DNA from: Clostridiales bacterium
Lineage (GTDB): Bacteria > Bacillota > Clostridia > Oscillospirales > Acutalibacteraceae
NCBI GenBank assembly: GCA_012522615.1
Contig: JAAYKB010000091.1
Span: forward strand, 1-21,663
DNA length: 21,663 bases
Direction of reading: 5' to 3'
The translations under genes were made by a program, and so were the position numbers. Below the pieces are notes generated by a model. That model ran no database searches. It was given only the letters and a program-made list of their open reading frames with translations, and was not told the DNA's origin. Below are positions 8,701-14,380 of the stretch, one piece after another; within the stretch, counting starts at the first letter, position 1; each line of letters opens with the position of its first letter.

Positions 8701-9315
8701 GACGCTATAGAGGAATACAGGGAGGTCAGCGAGCGGTATGAGTTTTTATCGGCTCAGGTGCGTGACGTCGAGGTGTCGCGTGACGAGCTGCACAAGCTGA
8801 TAAGCGAACTGACCGCCCAGATGCGCGAGATTTTTATCGAGAAGTTCCTTCAGATAAACCGTCATTACGGCATCGTGTTCACCGAGCTGTTCGGGGGCGG
8901 CAAGGCAGAGCTGAGACTCACCGACCCGAACGATATTCTGAATTCGGGTATAGAAATGTTTGTCCAGCCGCCGGGCAAGGTTATCCTCAATATGGACGCC
9001 CTTTCGGGCGGGGAAAAGTCTTTGGTCGCAATCTCGCTGTTCTTTGCAATCCTAAAGGTCAACCCGTCGCCCTTCTGCGTGCTTGACGAGATTGAGGCCG
9101 CCCTTGACGAGGTCAATGTAGACCGCTATGCCGCCTATCTCAGGCGAATGGCGGACAACACCCAGTTTATTCTTATTACCCACCGCCGCGGCACGATGGA
9201 AGAATCCGACGTGCTTTACGGCGTGACAATGCAGGAGCGCGGGGTATCCAAGCTTCTCGAACTGCGTGCAAGCGAGGTCGAGGAAAAGCTGGGCATCAAG
9301 ATGGATAAGGCATAA
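5734..9315 (+). CDS. smc: Chromosome partition protein SMC
   Basis: SMC is the ATPase of the SMC-ScpAB condensin, which is loaded near the origin and zips the chromosome arms together. The 1193-residue length is typical. Walker A GPNGSGKSN is at 31-39. A first coiled coil (about 170-510) is rich in Glu, Gln, Lys and Ala. The hinge spans about 520-665 and ends in AGGSMTGGS; the return coiled coil runs to about 1020. The ABC signature LSGGEKS begins at Leu1090, and the Walker B/D-loop region DEIEAALDE has Asp1118 and Glu1119. The ATG has AAAGGA about 13 nt upstream. ftsY follows after 25 bp, the conserved Firmicute order. The scpA and scpB partners are not in the window. Confidence 0.98.
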   Translation: MILKSLEMQGFKSFPDKTVLTFGEGLTAVVGPNGSGKSNISDAIRWVLGEQSSKSLRGSKMEDVIFNGTEQRKGVGFAEVSLVFDNTDRRLEFDSDQVKVTRRYYRSGESEYLLNNATVRLKDVQMLFMDTGLGRDGYSIIGQGRIADIVSSKSQERREIFEEAAGIARFRYRKNEAERRLAAAEENLLRLKDILQELEDRVGPLAQQAEKAKKFLEYAGEKKELEIGLWLHTLENSRDTLRELNSKLELARTQYDGVSDEMDETETEIERISQEAQQLVVRMEEVRREAQTLEDDAARCDSQAAVLQNDILHNNESIERIKNEIEQYLAGDKGFESDIDSRLQDVEIKKSSIQEAQTEQQSIEDEIDGLSRSREEFTGKMEELSGKASQLAMKLADIRVKSVTNESSLNEITLRLSQLTAGVALRTQQAAAAKAEAGECSESFQACCQKAEELQNSVKGYEMRYQSRLSRLEAAKQKADKLALDAEEKRRRVRLLEEMERSMEGFTQSVKTIMKQSERGMLKGIHGPVSRLIETASETALAIETALGAATQNIVCDTEEDAKRAIAYLKNNNAGRATFLPLSSIKGGELNEQGLDKQEGFVGVASDLVRCESKYNEIIRSLLGRTVVAKDLDCAVAIARRGNYKYRVVTLDGQVINAGGSMTGGSSVKSAGLLSRRAEIERIQADAQALATQAEQAKEAWKQAAQEAAAAEAELTGIRGELATILEDKIRLEGELRRLNEQAEASQRAVGEAVAEIEQLNKRAEECKRLVAEAAEEAVGIEAEKTEVEAELERISGGRHELSVKREELSARLAEIKLNILAYNKEIEAELSAIDALRARREDAAGRVSSLEAQIAGLTQASEQIRIQIDELGVKAAELRQAAAETGQQVEELMARRAEGEQKQTQLRLQIRGKTEERERLGREVARLEEKTESVSRETDEVVRRLYEEYELTRMEAEAIAKPIENVSKANRRLSELKNKIRGLGSVNVDAIEEYREVSERYEFLSAQVRDVEVSRDELHKLISELTAQMREIFIEKFLQINRHYGIVFTELFGGGKAELRLTDPNDILNSGIEMFVQPPGKVILNMDALSGGEKSLVAISLFFAILKVNPSPFCVLDEIEAALDEVNVDRYAAYLRRMADNTQFILITHRRGTMEESDVLYGVTMQERGVSKLLELRASEVEEKLGIKMDKA

Positions 9316-9340
9316 TCGCGAATAAAAGGAGGCAACCCCG

Positions 9341-10249
9341 TTGGGCTTGTTTACAAAAATCGGAGCGGGGCTCAAAAAAACCCGCGATTCTCTGATGAAT
9401 TCTATGAACTCGATGCTCCACTCGTTTACCAAAATAGACAACGAGCTGTTTGAAGAGCTTGAGGAAATTCTTATAATGGCCGACTCCGGCGCCGCCACCG
9501 CCGCGAAGATATGCGAGGAGCTTCGCAAAAAGGTTAAAGAGGGCGGAATTACCGATCCCTCCCAAATCAAAGGACTTCTTTCCGAAACGGTGGCCGAGCT
9601 TCTGCGAGGCGGGCAGGAAATGAAGCTCGACTCAACCCCGTCCGTAATCCTTGTGATTGGGGTCAACGGGGTGGGCAAGACCACGTCCATAGGCAAGCTG
9701 GCCGCCAGATATAAGGCGGAGGGCAAAAAGGTCATACTCGGTGCCGCCGACACCTTCCGGGCCGCCGCCATAGAGCAGCTTGACATCTGGGCACAGCGTT
9801 CGGGGGTTGAAATAATCAAGCATTCACAGGGTGCCGACCCCGCCGCGGTGGTTTTTGACACCATTGCCGCGGCAAAAGCCCGGCATGCGGATATTATTAT
9901 CTGCGATACGGCGGGACGGCTGCACAATAAAAAGAACCTGATGGACGAGCTTTCAAAAATCGGCAGGGTTATCGAGCGCGAGCTGCCCGGCGCCGATAAA
10001 GAAGTTTTGCTGGTGCTCGACGCCACAACCGGACAGAACGCCGTGAATCAGGCGCGGGAGTTCAAAAACGCGGCGGGGATCACCGGTATTATACTGACAA
10101 AGCTGGACGGTACGGCCCGGGGCGGCGTGGTGCTTGCCATTCGGGAGGATCTCGATGTGCCGGTTAAGTTTGTCGGGGTCGGCGAGGGGATTGACGACCT
10201 GCAGCCGTTTGACCCCGAGGAATTTGCTAAAGGCCTGTTTGCGGAATAA
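9341..10249 (+). CDS. ftsY: Signal recognition particle receptor FtsY
   Basis: FtsY is the membrane-associated SRP receptor GTPase that pairs with Ffh to deliver ribosomes making membrane proteins to the translocon. The start is a TTG at 9341, backed by an AAAGGAGG ribosome binding site 8 nt upstream, the strongest Shine-Dalgarno in the window. The 302-residue protein has an N-domain helical bundle, the P-loop GVNGVGKTT (107-115), DTAGR (from Asp189), TKLDGTARGG (from Thr253) and the terminal GVGEGIDDLQPFDPEEF. There is almost no acidic A domain before the N domain, as is usual in Firmicutes. ylxM-ffh, which follow ftsY in Bacillus, are replaced here by rdgB. Confidence 0.97.
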   Translation: MGLFTKIGAGLKKTRDSLMNSMNSMLHSFTKIDNELFEELEEILIMADSGAATAAKICEELRKKVKEGGITDPSQIKGLLSETVAELLRGGQEMKLDSTPSVILVIGVNGVGKTTSIGKLAARYKAEGKKVILGAADTFRAAAIEQLDIWAQRSGVEIIKHSQGADPAAVVFDTIAAAKARHADIIICDTAGRLHNKKNLMDELSKIGRVIERELPGADKEVLLVLDATTGQNAVNQAREFKNAAGITGIILTKLDGTARGGVVLAIREDLDVPVKFVGVGEGIDDLQPFDPEEFAKGLFAE

Positions 10250-10300
10250 TCGGATATAATGCAGATACAAAACCCTTTGCCCGGAAAGGACATGGTTATC

Positions 10301-10921
10301 ATGAAGTTTATCGTAGCGACCCGTAATTATAAAAAGCTCAAGGAGCTTTCGAGAATCCTCAAGCCTCTCGGTATCGAAGCGGTTACCGACGCCGAGCTTG
10401 GCATTAAGCTCTGCGAGGTGGAGGAAACCGGCTCAACCTTTGAGGAAAACGCCTTCCTCAAGGCCGCGGCGGCATGCCGTCAGGCGGGAATTCCCGCCAT
10501 TGCCGACGATTCGGGGCTGGAGGTGGACGCGCTGGGCGGCGCACCGGGGGTTCATTCGGCGAGGTATGCGGGCGAAAATGCGTCCGACGCGGACCGCAAT
10601 TTGAAGCTGCTGGCAGAAATGGCCCATCTTCCCGAGGATGAGCGCACCGCCCGCTTTGTGTCGGCCATCTGCTGCGTTTTCCCGAACGGAGATCTTGTCT
10701 CCGCAAGGGGGGAATGCCGCGGAAAGATTGGCTATGAGCCCATAGGCGATAACGGGTTCGGTTACGATCCCCTTTTCATTGTTTCTAGCGGACTCTCCTA
10801 TGCACAGCTTTCGGCCGACGAAAAGGACGTCATAAGCCATCGCGGAAACGCCCTGCGGCTGTTTGCGGTAAATCTTCAGAGATACCTCGAAACCAAAAAG
10901 GATTCCACCGAGTTTTACTGA
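10301..10921 (+). CDS. rdgB: XTP/dITP diphosphatase (RdgB/HAM1 family)
   Basis: This enzyme hydrolyses non-canonical purine triphosphates (XTP, dITP, ITP) to monophosphates, keeping deaminated purines out of DNA and RNA. The protein starts MKFIVATRNYKK, with the substrate-binding TRN..K motif at residues 7-11. Asp69 and Asp70 lie in ADDSGLEVDALGG, and GYDPLF and SHRGNA are further family signatures. It is 206 residues, normal for the family. Upstream in-frame ATGs exist at 10259 and 10292. The one at 10292 abuts the GAAAGGA site; the ATG at 10301 gives a 10-nt spacing and the family N-terminus. Confidence 0.96.
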   Translation: MKFIVATRNYKKLKELSRILKPLGIEAVTDAELGIKLCEVEETGSTFEENAFLKAAAACRQAGIPAIADDSGLEVDALGGAPGVHSARYAGENASDADRNLKLLAEMAHLPEDERTARFVSAICCVFPNGDLVSARGECRGKIGYEPIGDNGFGYDPLFIVSSGLSYAQLSADEKDVISHRGNALRLFAVNLQRYLETKKDSTEFY

Positions 10922-10949
10922 TATATTTTAATACAAAAGGATGATATGC

Positions 10950-11243
10950 TTGTTGACAAGTAAACAGCGCGCGTTTTTGCGCGGCATGGCAAACGCCGAG
11001 GAGCCGATACTTCATATCGGCAAGGGAGAGATATCCCCCGCGATGATAAAGCAGGCCGACGACGCCCTGACGGCACGCGAGCTTTTGAAGGGAAAAACCC
11101 TCGAGAACTGCGCCATCACATCGAGGGAGGCTGCCGAGACAATAGCAAGTCAGGTAAACGCCGAAGTGGTTCAGGTAATCGGCAGGGTGTTTGTCATTTA
11201 CCGCCGCAACCCGAAGGAGCCCAAAATTCGGCTGCCTAGATAG
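10950..11243 (+). CDS. yhbY: YhbY-type CRM-domain RNA-binding protein
   Basis: A 97-residue single CRM-domain protein. YhbY-family proteins bind the large-subunit precursor and are linked to ribosome assembly. Visible features are the N-terminal TSKQRAFLRGMA, the RNA-binding loop HIGKGEIS (GxxG-like), ALTARELLKGK, and the terminal strand GRVFVIYRRNP. An ATG at 10941 would add ICL before the family start, but it directly abuts the AAAAGG (10935-10940). A TTG at 10950 gives MLTSKQR, the usual family N-terminus, at a 9-nt spacing, so I chose it. The following nadD, yqeK and rsfS order is conserved in Firmicutes. Confidence 0.9.
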   Translation: MLTSKQRAFLRGMANAEEPILHIGKGEISPAMIKQADDALTARELLKGKTLENCAITSREAAETIASQVNAEVVQVIGRVFVIYRRNPKEPKIRLPR

Positions 11244-11310
11244 TGATATTTTAAGCAAAGCAGCGCAATACCTGCAATTTTGACAAGAAGCAAGTGAAGG
11301 GTGTGATACC

Positions 11311-12534
11311 ATGAAGATAGCTGTGTTCGGCGGGGCATTCGACCCGATACACCTCGGGCATATCCGGCTGGCGCGCGAGTCCGCCCGGCGGCTGGATCTC
11401 GACAGGATTATGCTGATTCCGTCCTCGGTTCCGCCCCACAAGCTGCGCCGCGATATGGCGGCTGCAAACGACCGGCTTGAGATGTGCCGCATTGCGGCGG
11501 GGAATGACCCCCTCTTTATGGTATCCGATATTGAGATTAAGCGGGGCGGGGCGAGCTTCACCGCCGACACCTTAGAGGAGCTTGGCCGGCTTTATCCCGA
11601 CGCCGAGCTCTATCTTATCACCGGAGCCGATATGTTTCTGACGCTCGGCACATGGAATCGCTTTGAGGAGATTGCAAAAAGGGCTGTCCTCTGCTCGGTC
11701 CCGCGCGACGGGGTGGGAGGGGATAGACTGCGTGAATATGCCGCGGTGCTTGAAAAAAGGGGGGCGCGGTGTATAATCCTCGACATAACCGAAACGGCGG
11801 TGTCCTCGACCGAAATACGAAGGCGTATCCTGGCGGGAGAGAGCCTCGACGGGCTTGTCCCCCCCGGGGTGGAGGAATATATCAATTCGCGCGGCCTGTA
11901 CCGCGTGAACGGCGACAGCTCCGGCAACGGCAAAAGCGTCGGTTTTGCCGAGTCCAACAAGGCGTTTATCGAGATGATTCGCGGACGGCTGACGCCCCAA
12001 AGGTTCTGCCACTCTATGGCCGTTGCCGAGCAGGCGGCCCGTCTCGCGGAGCTCTATGGCGCCGACCCTCAAAAGGCGTATACGGCGGGTGTTTTGCATG
12101 ATATCATGAAGGACGTCGGGGCCAAGGCGCAGTTGCAAATCCTGGACGACTTTGGTATAATACTCGGTAATGCTGAAAAGGCGCTGCCGGGGTGCTGGCA
12201 CGCCATTTCCGGCGCTGTTTTTATCGAACAGATACTCGGCGTAAATGACCGCGACATCATTAACGCGGTTCGCTACCACACCACCGCCCGGGCGGGGATG
12301 TCCCTGCTTGAGGAAACCATTTATCTCGCGGATTTTACCTCCTCAGACCGGGACTATCCCGATGTCGACGAGATGCGCAGGCTTGCGGAATCTGACAGGC
12401 GCGAGGCAATGCTGTATGCCCTCTCGTATACCATACGCGACCTTGTCGACAGGGGTTCGGTGATACATCCCGACGCCATACATGCATATAACGAGCGGAT
12501 TGCCGACAAATCCAAGACCAACATTCCTGTTTGA
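11311..12534 (+). CDS. nadD: Fused nicotinate-nucleotide adenylyltransferase (NadD) and YqeK HD-domain hydrolase
   Basis: One 407-residue reading frame carries two enzymes normally encoded by adjacent genes. Residues 1-196 are NadD, which forms nicotinate adenine dinucleotide from NaMN and ATP. They include GGAFDPIHLGH (nucleotidyltransferase HxGH-type motif at 14-17) and SSTEIRRRI (165-173). After a polar, Gly/Ser-rich linker (about 197-218), residues 219-400 are an HD-superfamily domain of the YqeK type. It has His234 (RFCHSMAV), His263-Asp264 (LLHDI-like VLHDIMKD), His297 (CWHAISGA), His323 and Asp341 (YLADFTSSDRDY), consistent with a metal site. YqeK proteins are known to cleave diadenosine tetraphosphate symmetrically. 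No stop, frameshift or internal ribosome binding site is evident at the linker, so the fusion looks genuine. Confidence 0.94.
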   Translation: MKIAVFGGAFDPIHLGHIRLARESARRLDLDRIMLIPSSVPPHKLRRDMAAANDRLEMCRIAAGNDPLFMVSDIEIKRGGASFTADTLEELGRLYPDAELYLITGADMFLTLGTWNRFEEIAKRAVLCSVPRDGVGGDRLREYAAVLEKRGARCIILDITETAVSSTEIRRRILAGESLDGLVPPGVEEYINSRGLYRVNGDSSGNGKSVGFAESNKAFIEMIRGRLTPQRFCHSMAVAEQAARLAELYGADPQKAYTAGVLHDIMKDVGAKAQLQILDDFGIILGNAEKALPGCWHAISGAVFIEQILGVNDRDIINAVRYHTTARAGMSLLEETIYLADFTSSDRDYPDVDEMRRLAESDRREAMLYALSYTIRDLVDRGSVIHPDAIHAYNERIADKSKTNIPV

Positions 12535-12558
12535 AAGCATATGAAAGGAATGGCTTTT

Positions 12559-13821
12559 ATGCCCCAAAACAAAAAGAGCAGCAAACAACAGGTTAATATT
12601 GCCGATAAGGCGGCCCGAAAACCGAGAACTTCGCCCCGCGGCGGCAAAAGAACCCAATCCAAGAAAACAAGGACGGTTATCATCTCGATTTTGGTCGGCG
12701 TTATCGTCTTGATGCTGGCCTTCCTTATTGTCGGGGGCATCATGGTATATCAAGCCGCCTTTTCTCCCAAGAAAAAGGTTGCGGCTATTGATGACATGAC
12801 CTCTCACATAAAGACGCCTGCCGGATATCGCGATAAGATGGCGTATTATATACTGGGGCTTCTCGGTGAAGAGCCGGACGGCCCGACCGAGATGCTGTCG
12901 ATACTCTGTATTGACAAGCAGAAGAGAACCATAAATATTCTACAGGTTCCGCAGGACACCTATCTCGGGGATTCCGACAGGTGGGCGGTGCGACGCGCCG
13001 CCGACGTTTTTGGCAACCCAAAGCCGCTTGACTGGTGCATATCCTGCCGCAAGCCGGTGGAAAAAAGCGAGATTAAGGACGGCAAGCATACCGTCTGCAA
13101 TGCGACAATCACCCAAAAGGAGGGTTCGTCCTCGCAGGACCTGTGCGGCGTGTTCAACCACGTCTTAGGCCTGCCCGTCGACGGGTATTTCCTCTTCCCG
13201 CAGCAGGGGCTGGTAAAGCTTGTGAACCTGCTCGGCGGAGTGGATGTCGAGCTTGAATCCGCTATAAGCGTCAACGATATTGATTACAAAAAAGGGGTAC
13301 AGACCCTTGACGGCGACGCTGCCCTCTACTATGCCCTCAACCGAAAGAGCGGGATTACGGGGGACATCGACCGGATGGTAAGACAGCGCAAGGTCTTCCT
13401 TGCCTTGTTCCAGCGGCTGGCGCATCAGTCCAAGGATAACCTGACAAACAACCTGATTGTTCCGCTTATGAACGGCTCAACCCCGATACGCTCCGATTTC
13501 GACCGTTTGGAGATTGTTGAGCTGTTAACCGAAATCAAGGATATAAAACCCTCCTCCATGACGGCGTATATACTTCCTGGGCGCACGGGCAAGGCAGGCG
13601 GCAAGACCTATTATGCGGCTCACAAGACCTCGCTTTTGCAGCTTTTGAACGGGTCGTTCAACCCGTACGGCGATAAGATTACCGAGGCCGCTATGCCCGC
13701 CCTCCAAGAGCTTGGGAGCGGCGCGGCTATGGATTTGAGAAAGCAGGTGCTTTCCGAGATAAGCGTCGAGCAGGACGGGGCGGCCCCTACAACCACCCAA
13801 TCGACCACGAAAAAGGCGTAG
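12559..13821 (+). CDS. LytR-CpsA-Psr (LCP) family protein, divergent
   Basis: A 420-residue protein with a basic cytoplasmic N-terminus, one membrane helix (about residues 39-65) and an extracytoplasmic LCP-like domain. LCP enzymes transfer polyprenyl-phosphate-linked glycopolymers such as teichoic acids to peptidoglycan. Recognisable elements are LSILCIDKQKRTINILQVPQDTY, FNHVLGLPVDGYFLF, VKLVNLLGGVDVEL and TLDGDAALYYALNRK followed by DIDRMVRQR. The usual PRDT reads PQDT (Gln132), and the usual VRYR-type pair reads ALNR, so two substrate-binding arginines appear changed. An insert holds Cys160, Cys163, Cys180 and Cys196. The ATG at 12559 is 9 nt after GAAAGGA; ATGs at 12541 and 12550 overlap that site. 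Genes of this family between yqeK and rsfS are common in Firmicutes. Confidence 0.85.
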   Translation: MPQNKKSSKQQVNIADKAARKPRTSPRGGKRTQSKKTRTVIISILVGVIVLMLAFLIVGGIMVYQAAFSPKKKVAAIDDMTSHIKTPAGYRDKMAYYILGLLGEEPDGPTEMLSILCIDKQKRTINILQVPQDTYLGDSDRWAVRRAADVFGNPKPLDWCISCRKPVEKSEIKDGKHTVCNATITQKEGSSSQDLCGVFNHVLGLPVDGYFLFPQQGLVKLVNLLGGVDVELESAISVNDIDYKKGVQTLDGDAALYYALNRKSGITGDIDRMVRQRKVFLALFQRLAHQSKDNLTNNLIVPLMNGSTPIRSDFDRLEIVELLTEIKDIKPSSMTAYILPGRTGKAGGKTYYAAHKTSLLQLLNGSFNPYGDKITEAAMPALQELGSGAAMDLRKQVLSEISVEQDGAAPTTTQSTTKKA

Positions 13822-13842
13822 GGGACGATTCCATATCGTCCC
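13822..13842 (+). repeat. Perfect 8-bp hairpin just after the LCP stop codon
   Basis: GGGACGAT (13822-13829) and ATCGTCCC (13835-13842) are perfectly complementary around a 5-nt loop (TCCAT), starting one base after the TAG stop. The next bases are GTTCCCC, so there is no U-run and it is not a standard intrinsic terminator. It could stabilise the upstream mRNA end or act as a weak pause site. Confidence 0.55.
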
Positions 13843-13865
13843 GTTCCCCGCAGGGCGCGGCCATT

Positions 13866-13897
13866 TAAAAAACGGGCGGATATAGAAATCCTCGCCC
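13866..13897 (-). terminator. Possible intrinsic terminator reading on the minus strand
   Basis: GGGCG (13874-13878) pairs with CGCCC (13893-13897), and the stem continues with GAT (13879-13881) pairing ATC (13888-13890) past a 2-nt bulge, with a 6-nt loop. On the minus strand the stem is followed directly by a GTTTTTT tract (complement of 13867-13873), the layout of an intrinsic terminator. No minus-strand gene lies upstream of it, so it may limit antisense transcription, or it may be a folded element of the plus-strand mRNA in this 138-bp gap. Confidence 0.35.
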
Positions 13898-13959
13898 ACG
13901 ATGCCTAATTTTTTGAATTGACAATAATAAGAAAAACACGAAAGGAAACCGGTATATAT

Positions 13960-14322
13960 ATGGAATCAAAAGAACTGGCAAAACAGGCGGTCATCTCGCT
14001 GGATAAGCACAAGGCGGAGGATATAAGGATTATCAGCATCCGCGACCTCACCGTGATTGCCGACTATTTTGTTATCGCCAATGGTACAAGCTCGACACAG
14101 GTCAAGGCGCTTGCCGATTATGTCGAGACCGAAATGGGCGAGCGGGGGGTAACCCCTCTGCGGATTGAGGGATACCCCTCGGCCAACTGGGTTTTGATTG
14201 ATTACGGCAGTGTTATAGTCCACATTTTCTACAAGGAAACCCGCGCTTTTTATGACCTTGAACGTCTTTGGAAGGACGGGCAGCAGATTGAGCTTTCGAC
14301 TTTCCTTGGGGCCCGGCAGTAA
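13960..14322 (+). CDS. rsfS: Ribosomal silencing factor RsfS
   Basis: RsfS binds ribosomal protein L14 and blocks joining of the 30S and 50S subunits, damping translation in slow growth. The 120-residue protein has the family motifs DIRIISIRDLTVIADYFVI, GTSSTQVKALAD, EGYPSANWVLIDYGSVIVHIF and REFYDLERLW-like RAFYDLERLW. The ATG at 13960 is preceded by GAAAGGA (13940-13946) with a 13-nt spacing. An in-frame TTG at 13918 would add 14 residues unlike the family. Position after nadD-yqeK and the LCP gene, and before leuS, is typical. Confidence 0.96.
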   Translation: MESKELAKQAVISLDKHKAEDIRIISIRDLTVIADYFVIANGTSSTQVKALADYVETEMGERGVTPLRIEGYPSANWVLIDYGSVIVHIFYKETRAFYDLERLWKDGQQIELSTFLGARQ

Positions 14323-14380
14323 ACTGTTTATGGACGTATAGGCGATCATAAATCAAACATAGAAAGGACATGTTCTCAGT

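Noticed and set aside
9052..10026. 324-codon open frame on the minus strand across the end of smc and ftsY
   Set aside because: Serine-rich shadow of the two strongly supported genes on the other strand; no family resemblance.
11280..11309. TTGACA before nadD, a possible promoter
   Set aside because: The -10 region at proper spacing (TGATAC) is poor and transcription would start within the gene.
13918..13923. TTGACA upstream of rsfS, and an in-frame TTG start there
   Set aside because: No matching -10 at 16-18 bp, and the extra residues are not RsfS-like; ATG 13960 has a ribosome binding site.
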